From assembly GCA_046309355.1 (NCBI GenBank), contig JBKCPL010000057.1, forward strand, positions 27,410 through 91,409: a stretch of DNA of 64,000 nt, in the 5' to 3' direction. Both the position numbers and the translations under genes were made by a program. Under the pieces are notes generated by a model, which searched no databases, was not told the origin of the DNA, and was given only the letters and a program-made list of their open reading frames with translations. This document shows positions 7,723 through 16,831 of this stretch, piece by piece. The DNA is from CAYSBE01 sp046309355. GTDB lineage: Bacteria; Bacteroidota; Bacteroidia; UKL13-3. How positions within the stretch are numbered: position 1 is the stretch's first letter; every line of letters begins with the position of its first letter.

Positions 7723-8757
7723 GTGAAAGTATTAGTAACAGGGGCAACAGGTTTTATCGGATCGCACACCGTAGTTGAATTGCAGCATGCGGGCTACGAA
7801 GTAGTAGGGATTGATAATTTTGAAAACTCAACCACTGATGTGATTAAGCAAGTAGCGGCTATAACAGGAAAGCCATTTGTGTGTGAACAGGCCGACATTC
7901 GCGACAAAAATTCAATACATGCTATCCTACAAAAGCATGGAGGCATACAGGCCGTTATTCATTTTGCCGCTTACAAAGCCGTTGGCGAATCGGTGGCCGA
8001 ACCACTTAAATACTATGAAAACAACGTAGCAGGTACCGTTAATCTACTACACGAATTAGAACAGCATGGAATAACCGATTTGGTATTTTCATCCTCGTGT
8101 ACGGTATACGGAAATGTATCTTCCGACATCTTGCCTGTTACGGAAGAAACCCCATTGATGCCTGCCTTTTCACCATACGGCAATACCAAGCAGATTTGCG
8201 AAGAAGTGCTGCGCGATCAGTCACATACCGGTAAGCTGCGTGTGGTATCGCTTCGGTATTTCAATCCTATCGGGGCACACGATTCGGCCCGTATTGGCGA
8301 ATTGCCCATAGGAGTTCCGAATAATCTGGTTCCGTTTATTACACAAACCGCTATAGGCATTCGAAAGCAACTTACTGTATTTGGCAACGACTATGCTACA
8401 CCCGATGGTACCTGTATACGCGACTACATACACGTAGTTGATTTAGCAAAAGCGCACGTGGCAGCCATTTCATATCTGCAGCAAAAAAAATCAGCTGAGT
8501 CATTTTCGGTATTCAATATAGGAACCGGGAAAGGAAATAGTGTGCTGGAAGCCATTCACTCATTTGAAAAAGTAAGCGGACAAAAACTGAACTACACGAT
8601 AGGTCCAAGAAGAGCGGGTGACGTGGAGCAGATATATGCATCGTGCAGCAAGGCCGGAACTGAACTGAACTGGAAAGCCGAACGCGACCTCGACAATTGT
8701 ATGCTCACAGCCTGGAATTGGGAAAAAAAATTAGCCGAACAAAAACAAAACGCATGA
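7723..8757 (+). CDS. galE: UDP-glucose 4-epimerase
   Basis: This extended short-chain dehydrogenase interconverts UDP-glucose and UDP-galactose with bound NAD. The NAD motif TGATGFIG is at residues 6-13. Catalysis is by the SSSC stretch near 123-126 and the PYGNTK motif (Tyr152, Lys156). The N-terminal VIDNFENS-like segment and GTGKGNSVLE are typical of GalE. The length, 344 residues, is normal. The start is GTG at 7723, which gives the expected MKVLVTGATG N-terminus. Its TGA overlaps the rfbB ATG (ATGA), so the two are translationally coupled. The role is probably supply of UDP-galactose for surface polysaccharide. Confidence 0.92.
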   Translation: MKVLVTGATGFIGSHTVVELQHAGYEVVGIDNFENSTTDVIKQVAAITGKPFVCEQADIRDKNSIHAILQKHGGIQAVIHFAAYKAVGESVAEPLKYYENNVAGTVNLLHELEQHGITDLVFSSSCTVYGNVSSDILPVTEETPLMPAFSPYGNTKQICEEVLRDQSHTGKLRVVSLRYFNPIGAHDSARIGELPIGVPNNLVPFITQTAIGIRKQLTVFGNDYATPDGTCIRDYIHVVDLAKAHVAAISYLQQKKSAESFSVFNIGTGKGNSVLEAIHSFEKVSGQKLNYTIGPRRAGDVEQIYASCSKAGTELNWKAERDLDNCMLTAWNWEKKLAEQKQNA

Positions 8758-9815
8758 CACAAAACAAAAAAATACTGATTACCGGTGGTGCCGGATTTAT
8801 TGGCTCGCACGTAGTACGCTTGTTTGTCAACAAATATCCTGACTACACCATTTGCAACCTCGATAAACTAACCTATGCAGGTAACCTGAAAAACCTGACC
8901 GATATAGAGCATGCGCCTAATTACCGCTTTATTAAAGCCGATATTGTGAATGCCGATGAGATGAACAACCTGTTTCAGCGTGAAAATTTTGATGCAGTCA
9001 TTCATCTTGCAGCCGAAAGCCACGTTGACCGCAGCATTACCAATCCGCTTGATTTTGTAATGACGAATGTGGTAGGAACTGTAAACCTGCTAAACGCATT
9101 TAAGGCAGCGTGCGCTGGTAACTTTGACAACAAACTGTTTTACCACATCAGTACCGATGAGGTTTACGGAAGTTTGCACGATGGCGGCTTCTTTCTGGAA
9201 ACTACACCTTACGACCCGCAGTCGCCTTACTCAGCTTCTAAAGCATCGTCTGATCATTTTGTGCGGGCATACCATAACACGTATAAACTTCCTGTGGTGC
9301 TCAGCAACTGTTCAAATAATTACGGGCCTAATCAATTTCCAGAAAAACTAATTCCGCTTTTTATCAATAACATCCGGCACAATAAACCCTTGCCGGTTTA
9401 CGGCAAAGGCGAAAACGTGCGCGATTGGCTATACGTAATTGACCATGCACGTGCCATTGACGATGTATTTCACAAAGGCCGTATTGGTGAAACGTACAAT
9501 ATTGGCGGTTTTAACGAGTGGAAAAATATTGATTTGGTAAAGGTACTTTGCCGCACGATGGACCGTAAACTGGGGCGTGCCGAAGGAGAATCGGAGAAGC
9601 TGATTGCTTACGTTACCGACCGGGCAGGTCATGATTTGCGCTATGCAATCGACTCATCAAAAATAATGAACGAACTGGGTTGGAAGCCATCCCTTCAGTT
9701 TGAAGAGGGCATTGAGAAAACGATTGATTGGTACCTGGCTAATCAGCACTGGCTGGACGATGTAACCAGCGGAGCTTATCAGCAGTATTATGAAAATATG
9801 TATGCAGCCCGCTAA
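8754..9815 (+). CDS. rfbB: dTDP-glucose 4,6-dehydratase
   Basis: This is the second step of dTDP-rhamnose synthesis: dTDP-glucose to dTDP-4-keto-6-deoxyglucose. The 353-residue protein has the NAD motif GGAGFIGSH (residues 11-19), the catalytic STDEVYG (133-139, with Asp and Glu) and YSASK (Tyr159, Lys163). ENVRDWLYV and the asparagine-rich NCSNNYGPNQFPEKLIP are diagnostic of RfbB/RmlB. I chose the ATG that overlaps the galE stop. The frame is open further upstream, but that would run through galE. rfbA is 24 kb away, and rfbC and rfbD are not in the window. Confidence 0.93.
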   Translation: MTQNKKILITGGAGFIGSHVVRLFVNKYPDYTICNLDKLTYAGNLKNLTDIEHAPNYRFIKADIVNADEMNNLFQRENFDAVIHLAAESHVDRSITNPLDFVMTNVVGTVNLLNAFKAACAGNFDNKLFYHISTDEVYGSLHDGGFFLETTPYDPQSPYSASKASSDHFVRAYHNTYKLPVVLSNCSNNYGPNQFPEKLIPLFINNIRHNKPLPVYGKGENVRDWLYVIDHARAIDDVFHKGRIGETYNIGGFNEWKNIDLVKVLCRTMDRKLGRAEGESEKLIAYVTDRAGHDLRYAIDSSKIMNELGWKPSLQFEEGIEKTIDWYLANQHWLDDVTSGAYQQYYENMYAAR

Positions 9816-9821
9816 TTATGG

Positions 9822-10646
9822 CTACGGAAACTTTGGGAACTTTTTAAAATCGGGTTTGCGTTTTTCAAGAAACGCATTTTTGCCTTCTTTGGCTTCCTCA
9901 CTTAAGTAATACAGCAACGTTGAGTTGCCTGCCAGTTCCTGTATACCTGCCTGTCCATCAAGTTCGGCATTAAATGCACTTTTTAGCATGCGCAGTGCGA
10001 TAGGACTTTTTTCCATCATTTTGCGGCACCATTCAATAGTAACATCTTCCAGGTTTTCGAGGGGTACTACTTTATTTACCAATCCCATCTCCAGCGCCTC
10101 TTGTGCATTGTATTGGTCGCATAAGTACCATATCTCACGTGCCTTCTTTTGCCCAACAATACGAGCGAGATAACCTGCACCGAAACCTCCGTCAAAGCTG
10201 CCAACTTTTGGGCCGGTTTGCCCGAATCGGGCATTTTCGGCTGCAATGGATAAATCGCAGATGACGTGCAGTACATGTCCGCCACCTATTGCCCAGCCAG
10301 CAACCATAGCCACAACAGGTTTGGGTATTCTGCGAATTTGCATTTGCAAATCCAAAACATTCAGGCGTGGCACTCCATCATCGCCTACATAGCCTCCATG
10401 TCCTCTTACACTTTGGTCGCCACCGCTGCAAAATGCCTGACCGCCCTCACCGGTTAAAATAACACAGTACACGTTTTCATCCTGACGAGCTATTTCCATG
10501 GCTTCGCTCATTTCCTTAACGGTTAACGGAGTAAAGGCGTTGTGTTTTTCAGGCCTGTTGATGCTTATTTTGGCAATGCCCTCATAAAAAGAAAACTTAA
10601 TTTCCTGAAATTCTTTGATGGGTTGCCACGGGTAGTTTGAGTGCAT
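9822..10646 (-). CDS. menB: 1,4-dihydroxy-2-naphthoyl-CoA synthase
   Basis: This crotonase-fold enzyme closes the naphthoquinone ring from o-succinylbenzoyl-CoA in menaquinone synthesis. The 274 residues include FCSGGDQ (72-78), the GWAIGGGH oxyanion-hole segment near 118-124 and QTGPKVGSFDGGFGAGYLAR, which is specific for MenB among crotonases. It has its own promoter and converges on rfbB with a 6-base gap. menD lies 68 bases upstream in the same direction, so the two may also be read together. Confidence 0.95.
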   Translation of the reverse strand: MHSNYPWQPIKEFQEIKFSFYEGIAKISINRPEKHNAFTPLTVKEMSEAMEIARQDENVYCVILTGEGGQAFCSGGDQSVRGHGGYVGDDGVPRLNVLDLQMQIRRIPKPVVAMVAGWAIGGGHVLHVICDLSIAAENARFGQTGPKVGSFDGGFGAGYLARIVGQKKAREIWYLCDQYNAQEALEMGLVNKVVPLENLEDVTIEWCRKMMEKSPIALRMLKSAFNAELDGQAGIQELAGNSTLLYYLSEEAKEGKNAFLEKRKPDFKKFPKFP

Positions 10647-10676
10647 ATCGGATTACAATTTTACGTTTAAGGCCTG

Positions 10677-10707
10677 CAAATGTAAACGCACGGGTATGAA
10701 GTGCCAA
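10677..10707 (-). promoter_or_regulatory. menB promoter
   Basis: On the minus strand, TTG (10707-10705), a 20-base spacer and TACATTTG (10684-10677) form one of the best matches to the Bacteroidota consensus in the window. The leader to the menB ATG would be about 25 nt. It lies in the short gap after menD, so menB can be transcribed independently. Confidence 0.6.
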
Positions 10708-10714
10708 ATGACAA

Positions 10715-12376
10715 TCACAATACCTGTAGCTGTTTAAACTGCTGTATAGCTTTTAAGTTTTTTTTCGGGTCAAATTGAAGTTCAAGAACCGCAGCTGCAG
10801 GATGTTGTATGAAGGCATCAAACTGCTTCTGAAATGGAGCATGCGATTGAACAGACTGATGAAAAATACCTGATGCCGAACACACGTGTTTTATGTCAAC
10901 CTGATGCGGTGTCGTAAAGTAGGGCATATAGTTGGGGTAACGTGATGGCCCGTCAATCCACTCAAATATGCGCCCACCGTGGTTATTATACACCACTATT
11001 TTCAGGTTGTTGGGCAATTTTTGTGCAATGAGCGGATGTATGTCGTACAAAAAGGCTACATCGCCAGTGAGTAAAAAGGTTAGGCGGTTATTGATACATG
11101 CAGCACCCACTGCTGTAGATGTATTTCCGTCAATGCCACTTGTGCCGCGGTTTCCATTCATTACCCACGATGGATGAATATGCCCGAGCCAGCTTGCAAA
11201 GCGAATGACACCGCTGCTGCCAAGGTGAACGTTACACGCATCGGGAATACAGTTTAGGACATGTTGCGTTACTGCCAGTTCCGTGAAGCTTTGTTTTTGT
11301 ATGAATGAATGCAATTTTACAGCAGCCAGTTCATTTAATTTCAGCCACGTTTGTTTGTACACATCGGCTTTGTACAAATCCGGAATTAGCGTGTTAAGTA
11401 CATCTGCCGGATTGCCTTTAATGGAGTGGGTTACATGGCTGTAAGTATCAACTTTGTGCGGGTATTCATCAACGCGGAAATGGTAGGCAGGTTTGCATTG
11501 CTGCAGCCATTTTTTTAACGCTTTGGACAACACAGGTCCACCTGCCGAAAGAATAAAATCGGGTTGTAACGCACGTAACTTATCAAAGTCAGTAGTGGTA
11601 AGAATAGTGTCGTACAAAGTAACTTCGTTTGCATGATGTTGATTGCTAAGAATGTCGGAAAACAGCACCGAATTAGAATCATTTTGCAACCGATGCAGAG
11701 CTGTAAACAATGAGGTGTCGGGTGTATGTTGACCGATCAGAATTAGCTTTCGCTGGCTGCTTTCCCAAGCGTGTTGAAGTGTTTGATTAGGTGTGAATAA
11801 AGTTGCAGCGGATTTTGTGTGTCGTGCGAAAGGCATGACCGGTTTTTTTACATGCGAATACAATGGTTCGGCCATTGGCACATTTATATGTACAGGACCT
11901 TTTTCACCGCTGTGTGATTGGATTATTGCAGCAGTTATAGTTTCGTAGGTTGATTTTACCTGTTCAGTATCGTGCACGTAGCAAGGCAATTCACTATACG
12001 ATTTTACATGTTTACCGTATAAATGGCGTTGATCAATCATTTGTCCATCCTGCTGATGCAGCAAATGCGGTGGCCTGTCGGCAGTAAGAACTACCAAAGG
12101 CACACGTTGAAAAAAAGCTTCGCACACAGCCGGTAAAAAATTGGCAGCAGCTGTTCCTGAAGTGCAAATAAGTACTGTAGCTTTTTGTGTTTGCTGTGCC
12201 ATACCCAATGCCATGTAGGCTGCGCTACGTTCATCAACAATCGAATGACAGCTGAAAAAGTCATCCGTTGCAAAAGCATATACAAGCGGTGCCGAGCGCG
12301 AACCGGGACAAATGATAACATTAGATAATCCTGCGATTTTACAGGCTTCAGCTATGGCATATATGTGTTTTTGCAC
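10715..12376 (-). CDS. menD: 2-succinyl-5-enolpyruvyl-6-hydroxy-3-cyclohexene-1-carboxylate synthase (SEPHCHC synthase)
   Basis: This thiamine-diphosphate enzyme joins isochorismate and 2-oxoglutarate, the committed step of menaquinone synthesis. The 553 residues are normal for MenD. CPGSRSAPL is at residues 23-31 and the conserved Glu of IVDERSAAYMALG is at 49. ICTSGTAAANFLPAV, VPLVVLTADRPP and the C-terminal ThDP-binding region NRGTSGIDGNTSTAVGAA ... LLTGDVAFLYD are all present. The start is GTG (12374-12376), and no in-frame ATG lies nearby upstream. The isochorismate-making partner menF is at 55.4-56.5 kb. Confidence 0.93.
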   Translation of the reverse strand: MQKHIYAIAEACKIAGLSNVIICPGSRSAPLVYAFATDDFFSCHSIVDERSAAYMALGMAQQTQKATVLICTSGTAAANFLPAVCEAFFQRVPLVVLTADRPPHLLHQQDGQMIDQRHLYGKHVKSYSELPCYVHDTEQVKSTYETITAAIIQSHSGEKGPVHINVPMAEPLYSHVKKPVMPFARHTKSAATLFTPNQTLQHAWESSQRKLILIGQHTPDTSLFTALHRLQNDSNSVLFSDILSNQHHANEVTLYDTILTTTDFDKLRALQPDFILSAGGPVLSKALKKWLQQCKPAYHFRVDEYPHKVDTYSHVTHSIKGNPADVLNTLIPDLYKADVYKQTWLKLNELAAVKLHSFIQKQSFTELAVTQHVLNCIPDACNVHLGSSGVIRFASWLGHIHPSWVMNGNRGTSGIDGNTSTAVGAACINNRLTFLLTGDVAFLYDIHPLIAQKLPNNLKIVVYNNHGGRIFEWIDGPSRYPNYMPYFTTPHQVDIKHVCSASGIFHQSVQSHAPFQKQFDAFIQHPAAAVLELQFDPKKNLKAIQQFKQLQVL

Positions 12377-12460
12377 TAAACAGTAAACAGTAAGATGGTC
12401 AGAATGTTGAAAGGCTCAAAAATATTGGTATTTCAGCGTATGAAAAATAAAATGATTTTC

Positions 12461-12468
12461 TATTTTTG
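12461..12468 (+). promoter_or_regulatory. -7 box upstream of the DUF4468 gene
   Basis: TATTTTTG is a perfect TAnnTTTG match. Transcription would start near 12474 and give a leader of about 60 nt to the ATG at 12534. Confidence 0.4.
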
Positions 12469-12533
12469 AGGGCTTGAAACAATATATGCACTACGGGAAC
12501 AAACTGTATATAAATCAAATAAGAGTAGAATAT

Positions 12534-13262
12534 ATGCTGAAGAAAACATTAATACTATTGCTGATTGCATGTACAGCCTTTGCGGCTCAGGCACAAAGCA
12601 AGAAGAAAAAGAAAAAGAAAGCTGAACCGGCACCGGTAGAAGAACCGGCACCCGTGGAACAAGCACCCGGCTGGGGAGCTGAGCCGGCTCCCGATACCAC
12701 ACAAGCTCAACCTGCGCCTGATACTACACAAGTGCAACCTGTAGCTGAAGAACCTAAACAGAAGCCTTACGAACGCATTGTTTTGAACTTTGACTCGGTT
12801 ACTAATCTGATTATTTACTCAGGTGTTGTTGAGCAGGAAGAATCGCCTTCTGACTCTATTTACCTGCGCGCCAAGAAGTGGATAGAAAGACGCTGGGGCA
12901 AAGCGGTGAAAATGGAAATGGATAAACGCAACCAGAAGATGGTTTTTTCAGCCTCGCTGCCTGCATATAAATACACCAACAAATACACCAAAGCATCTAT
13001 AGGGAGATATACGTTTAAAGTATCATTATGGATAAAAGAAGGTCGCTATAAATATGCTTTAACCAACTTTGTACATGAAGGCGACAAACCTAATGAAGGC
13101 ACTCCTATCCGTAATTACTTTGAGTATTATTATACCACCACAACCAATATAAAAGGGGTAGATCAGATTCTTCGTTATGCCGATAAGGATATAACGGATT
13201 TGATTACTGAAATGAAGAAAGCACTCAAAGACCCCATCCTGGTTGATGAGGACGATTGGTAG
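12534..13262 (+). CDS. Secreted DUF4468-type protein with lysine- and proline-rich N-terminal linker
   Basis: The 242-residue protein has a signal peptide (MLKKTLILLLIACTAFAAQAQ). A run of eight basic residues and a low-complexity PAPVEE/PDTTQ-rich linker follow to about residue 75. A folded domain of the DUF4468 type ('with TBP-like fold') fills the rest: YERIVLNFDSV, ILRAKKWIERRW-like spacing, SIGRYTFKVSLWIKEGRYKYALTNF. Proteins of this family are periplasmic or envelope proteins of unknown function in Bacteroidota. I chose the ATG with a clean signal peptide; the frame is open 20 codons further upstream from a TTG. It is single and divergent from menD. Confidence 0.7.
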   Translation: MLKKTLILLLIACTAFAAQAQSKKKKKKKAEPAPVEEPAPVEQAPGWGAEPAPDTTQAQPAPDTTQVQPVAEEPKQKPYERIVLNFDSVTNLIIYSGVVEQEESPSDSIYLRAKKWIERRWGKAVKMEMDKRNQKMVFSASLPAYKYTNKYTKASIGRYTFKVSLWIKEGRYKYALTNFVHEGDKPNEGTPIRNYFEYYYTTTTNIKGVDQILRYADKDITDLITEMKKALKDPILVDEDDW

Positions 13263-13265
13263 TAA

Positions 13266-14012
13266 TCAGGTAACAGCAATAAAGTAAAAATCCCGGTTCC
13301 AGTTTACGGCATCCGTTTCGTTTAACTGCACTAAGGAGTTGTTTTGTAACCCATGTGGTTTGTATCCAATGGGTGTTAGCATGGTTAGCATCGCACGTAT
13401 ATTTTCAGTTCCTGATATTTCTATTTGCAATACCGGTTTGTGTTTTTGTAATGAGTGCATCAAATGAGGAAACAAATGCACTTCGTATCCTTCTACATCG
13501 CATTTGATGAAATCAATAGTTTCTAAGCTACCGAATAGTTCATCAGGAATGTGCATGGGAACATCGTAACACTTCATGGAGCTGCTGTCTTCATCATCAG
13601 CCAATACATGTGTTAGTCCGTGGCGCAAAATACCGTGTATAACAGGAGTGCCCATTTTTACCTTGCCGTTGCTGGCACCCAGCGCAGTTTGATGCAAGGT
13701 TATATTATCGAGAGCCAAGGCGCGGGTGTTTGATCTGAAAATGCGTGCAAACACATCAACCGGTTCAACGGCATACACGTGGCCAACCTTACCGGTGCAG
13801 TGCGATAGAAACACGGAGTAATACCCGACATTGGCACCAATATCAATGCATACGCTTCCGGGTTTAATCAGTTGATGAAGGTAAAACAATTCAGGATATT
13901 TACGCTGCAGAAAGCCGGCAAGCGTAAGGCGCAGGTAAATGCGGCTAACCAGCCTCAGGTAGTTTTCAAAACCCAGTACATGAATAAGCAGCGAGCGAAT
14001 GGCTTTCTCCAT
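13266..14012 (-). CDS. FkbM-family methyltransferase
   Basis: The 248-residue SAM-dependent methyltransferase has motif I at VCIDIGANVGYYSVFLS (about residues 51-67), AVEPVDVFARIF as the acidic motif after strand 2, and the FkbM-type IDFIKCDVEGYEVHLF segment. FkbM enzymes methylate sugars or other hydroxyls, often on surface glycans, but the substrate cannot be read from sequence. Its ATG shares bases with the stop of the DUF4834 gene, so it is the last gene of the purQ-DUF3108-murI run. Confidence 0.85.
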   Translation of the reverse strand: MEKAIRSLLIHVLGFENYLRLVSRIYLRLTLAGFLQRKYPELFYLHQLIKPGSVCIDIGANVGYYSVFLSHCTGKVGHVYAVEPVDVFARIFRSNTRALALDNITLHQTALGASNGKVKMGTPVIHGILRHGLTHVLADDEDSSSMKCYDVPMHIPDELFGSLETIDFIKCDVEGYEVHLFPHLMHSLQKHKPVLQIEISGTENIRAMLTMLTPIGYKPHGLQNNSLVQLNETDAVNWNRDFYFIAVT

Positions 14013-14242
14013 TAGTTTATTTCCTCATAATCTACATATTCGCCTTCGCCAGTAGGGCGATTTTTTTGTTTGCTACCCGTTGTGGTATGCACGGTCACCT
14101 CACCTTCCTCGGGCTGATGCGGTGTTTTTTTAGTGCCAAATGTAAACACCTGAGGCCCCGGTGATGACATGCCTAACAGCCTGAATAAAAAGCGAAATGC
14201 CAGGTAAAATAGAAATAGCGTAAGCAGAAAACGGACTATCAT
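14012..14242 (-). CDS. DUF4834 small membrane protein
   Basis: The 76-residue protein has one N-terminal membrane helix (IVRFLLTLFLFYLAFRFLFRLL), a Gly/Pro linker and a polar acidic tail ending GEYVDYEEIN. This is the organisation of the Bacteroidota DUF4834 family, whose function is unknown. The terminal DYEEI-type motif is the conserved part. It sits between murI (38-base gap) and the FkbM gene, which it overlaps. Confidence 0.75.
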   Translation of the reverse strand: MIVRFLLTLFLFYLAFRFLFRLLGMSSPGPQVFTFGTKKTPHQPEEGEVTVHTTTGSKQKNRPTGEGEYVDYEEIN

Positions 14243-14280
14243 ACATCTAAACTTAATTCGCGGACAAAGGTAACGTAAAT

Positions 14281-15114
14281 TCAGGAATGAAGATTTACGT
14301 GCGCAGATTTCACAGGATGGCCGTAGAATACGGTGGCTTTTATGTTGAACTCCTCCGCATTATCAGTTGTTAGAAATTCAACCGCACCATTTTTACTGCA
14401 CATGCTGTCCATTTCCGGATGACGCTGCAAATAATCGACTAGGCTGTTGGCTACTATTTCTCCCTGAGCAAAAAGATTAATGTCGGCCGGAATAAGCCTG
14501 CGCAAGTCATTCATCAAAAGCGGGTAGTGTGTGCAACCAAGTAATACTGTATCGATCTGTGGAGACAGGTGCAGCAGATTCGATATGTGTTTTTGCAAAA
14601 AATAATCGGTCCCGGGATTACCGAATTCCCCATTTTCAACCAACGGAACCCACATAGGACATGCCTCCTGATATACGTGTAGATTGGGAAAAAACTTTTC
14701 AATTTCGACTACGTACGACTGTGAACTAACGGTTCCTGCGGTGGCAAAAATACCGATGTGGCCGGTTTTGGTGTAATTGCCGATAATTTCTGTAGTGGGT
14801 CTGATTACCCCCAGTACTCGAAGCGAAGGATCAGTTGTGGGCAAATAGGTTTGTTGTATGGTGCGCAAGGCTTTGGCCGATGCTGTATTGCAGGCTACTA
14901 TAACCAGTTTACAGCCTTGGCTGAAGAGGTGTTTAACACATTCCAGCGTATATTCATACACCGTATCGAATGACCTGTTTCCGTAGGGTGCACGGGCATT
15001 ATCGCCCAGGTATAAAAAGTCGTTGTCGGGCAAGTGCCTGATAAGTTCTTTGAGTACGGTGAGTCCACCATACCCTGAATCGAAAACGCCTATTGGAGTT
15101 CTGTTGGTCGACAT
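14281..15114 (-). CDS. murI: Glutamate racemase
   Basis: This enzyme makes D-glutamate for peptidoglycan precursors in the cytoplasm, without a cofactor. The 277-residue protein has GVFDSGYGG (9-17) with the catalytic-site Asp and Ser. The two catalytic cysteines are in ACNTAS (Cys75) and LGCTHYPLL (Cys194, with His196). The length is normal. It starts 3 bases after the DUF3108 stop, so the two are cotranscribed. Confidence 0.94.
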   Translation of the reverse strand: MSTNRTPIGVFDSGYGGLTVLKELIRHLPDNDFLYLGDNARAPYGNRSFDTVYEYTLECVKHLFSQGCKLVIVACNTASAKALRTIQQTYLPTTDPSLRVLGVIRPTTEIIGNYTKTGHIGIFATAGTVSSQSYVVEIEKFFPNLHVYQEACPMWVPLVENGEFGNPGTDYFLQKHISNLLHLSPQIDTVLLGCTHYPLLMNDLRRLIPADINLFAQGEIVANSLVDYLQRHPEMDSMCSKNGAVEFLTTDNAEEFNIKATVFYGHPVKSAHVNLHS

Positions 15115-15117
15115 GGT

Positions 15118-15930
15118 TTATTTCAGTTTAGCCAGCTGCGGATTGCGTAAGCCGTCCATAGTTACAATTTCAGCTTTTAGCGAACCTACCCAAATTTCGG
15201 ATTGTACCAGCAGCGGTATTTTATTTTCATCATCGGTTACCCACATAGTAATGGCTTCCTGATCTTTAAACACACGGCCTTCAATAACTTGAGGTTTAAC
15301 TTTAATGGCTTTGAATGTTCCGGCATCTACTTTAATAGTCTCGCGACCTAAATAACGGAACCTGAATTCGTAATTTTTGTGATCGAGGTAAAACGTCACC
15401 GGAAAAACATCGCCCGGCTGAGCACCTGTCATATCAAGGCTTCGGGCGTAATAGATGGATGAAATAATATCTTTTGTGCCCTCGGGTATTTGCAGCACAC
15501 CTCTGCGGCTTACGGCTGTTCTTCTGCGGTGGTCAAATGTAATCACATCCTTATCGGTGTAGTTTCCTTCCTTTACATTTTTAATAGCTTTCCACGGCAC
15601 CAGTGCTTCCACATCCAGGTACGATTCGTACTCGTCTTTTACCTTAAACATCATATCTACAATGCCGGTTGATTTACCTGAAACCTTGATGTGATAGGTT
15701 TGCCGCGAATTCACCATTTCTGGTTTTTCAGATACCTGAAAGTCGGCATAACCACCTGTTAACAGGCCGTAGTGTATGCGGTAGCGTAATTTTTCGCCAA
15801 ATGTAAATGCGTTGTTTTTTAAGGGCTTCAGTTCATACAGCACTTCATCTTTCGGAGCCTGATTGTATGCATACAGTGCAGGCAAAAGAAATGTGGCAAG
15901 TAGCCATACCGGAAGAATTACTTTTTTCAT
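15118..15930 (-). CDS. DUF3108 periplasmic protein
   Basis: This protein of about 270 residues has a signal peptide (MKKVILPVWLLATFLLPALYAY) and one DUF3108 domain: FGEKLRYRIHYGLLTGGYADFQV, a central YESYLDVEALVPW segment, and the C-terminal AITMWVTDDENKIPLLVQSEI-like end. DUF3108 proteins have a lipocalin-like beta fold and are exported; their role is unknown. I chose the ATG at 15930 because it opens the signal peptide. The frame extends 25 codons further. It lies between purQ (85-base gap) and murI (3-base gap). Confidence 0.78.
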   Translation of the reverse strand: MKKVILPVWLLATFLLPALYAYNQAPKDEVLYELKPLKNNAFTFGEKLRYRIHYGLLTGGYADFQVSEKPEMVNSRQTYHIKVSGKSTGIVDMMFKVKDEYESYLDVEALVPWKAIKNVKEGNYTDKDVITFDHRRRTAVSRRGVLQIPEGTKDIISSIYYARSLDMTGAQPGDVFPVTFYLDHKNYEFRFRYLGRETIKVDAGTFKAIKVKPQVIEGRVFKDQEAITMWVTDDENKIPLLVQSEIWVGSLKAEIVTMDGLRNPQLAKLK

Positions 15931-16015
15931 ACGTATCATAATGCCAAATTGTATGCCAAAGGTTAAAAAGCTTGTGTGTTTTCCATTTAGCGTGCTGAAA
16001 ACCAATAATGTTTAA

Positions 16016-16714
16016 TCATCGATTAACCATTGCCGATTGCAGCAAACTTTCAAATAATACGCGGCCATCTGTATTGTACAGTAACTCGTCTACAACACGC
16101 TCTGGGTGAGGCATCATTCCAAAAACGTTACGCTGCTCATTGCATATTCCTGCTATATTTTCAAGTGATCCGTTGGGACTACTTTCAGCAGTTATATTTC
16201 CATTTTCATCGCAGTAGCGAAACAGTATTTGATCATTTGCTTTCAGCTTTTCCAGTGTGCTGTTATCGCAGTAAAATTTGCCTTCACCATGAGCAACCGG
16301 TATTTTCAATGCACGTGTTGTATCGGTCAGTGACGTAATAAGGCTGTTGGTGGTTTGTGCCTGAATGTATACGTTTTTGCAATTAAATTTCTGATTGTCG
16401 TTGTGCAACAATGCTCCGGGTAGTAGCTTTGACTCGCACAAAATCTGAAAACCGTTACATACTCCCCACACCAATCCGCCTCGGTTGGCAAATTCAATCA
16501 CATTTTGCATGATGGGTGAAAATCGGGCAATGGCTCCGCTGCGCAAATAATCGCCATAGCTGAACCCCCCGGGCAAGAAAATGAGGTCACATCCCTGAAG
16601 GTCGTGATCTTTATGAAACAGGCTTACGGTTTCGCATCCAAACTGATTTTGAAATGCATAAATGGCGTCTTGATCGCAATTGGACCCCGGAAAAATAACA
16701 ACACCTACTTTCAT
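16016..16714 (-). CDS. purQ: Phosphoribosylformylglycinamidine synthase, glutaminase subunit
   Basis: This class I glutamine amidotransferase supplies ammonia to PurL in purine synthesis. The 232 residues contain the N-terminal VGVVIFPGSNCDQDA, FLPGGFSYGDYLRSGAIA (oxyanion strand), the nucleophile elbow GVCNGFQ (Cys86) and the C-terminal MMPHPERVVDE with the His-Glu dyad. The ATP-grasp-like PurL partner is not in the window, so this is the separate small-subunit form. A TACTTTCG -7-like box lies 22 bases upstream. It probably heads the leftward run into DUF3108-murI. Confidence 0.94.
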   Translation of the reverse strand: MKVGVVIFPGSNCDQDAIYAFQNQFGCETVSLFHKDHDLQGCDLIFLPGGFSYGDYLRSGAIARFSPIMQNVIEFANRGGLVWGVCNGFQILCESKLLPGALLHNDNQKFNCKNVYIQAQTTNSLITSLTDTTRALKIPVAHGEGKFYCDNSTLEKLKANDQILFRYCDENGNITAESSPNGSLENIAGICNEQRNVFGMMPHPERVVDELLYNTDGRVLFESLLQSAMVNR

Positions 16715-16736
16715 CGGTTAATTTGTTTTGATGCAG

Positions 16737-16744
16737 CGAAAGTA
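16737..16744 (-). promoter_or_regulatory. purQ -7-like box
   Basis: TACTTTCG on the minus strand differs from TAnnTTTG only at the third T (TTCG). It lies 22 bases before the ATG. The same TTCG variant precedes gltX, recR, cruF and other genes here. Confidence 0.35.
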
Positions 16745-16814
16745 ATGCATGACGGGTAATTCTTTACACGGGCAACGTGTTCTTTTTTTAGCACATAAAA
16801 TACTGCGCTTTGCC

Positions 16815-16822
16815 TATCTTCG
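16815..16822 (+). promoter_or_regulatory. gltX -7-like box
   Basis: TATCTTCG ends 9 bases before the gltX ATG. This is the TTCG variant of the Bacteroidota -7 box and implies a leader of only a few bases. Confidence 0.4.
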
Positions 16823-16831
16823 CGCCCTGTT

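Noticed and set aside
12474..12533. Longer N-terminus of the DUF4468 protein from a TTG
   Set aside because: The added 20 residues precede a clean signal peptide starting at ATG 12534; the stretch is better explained as the mRNA leader.
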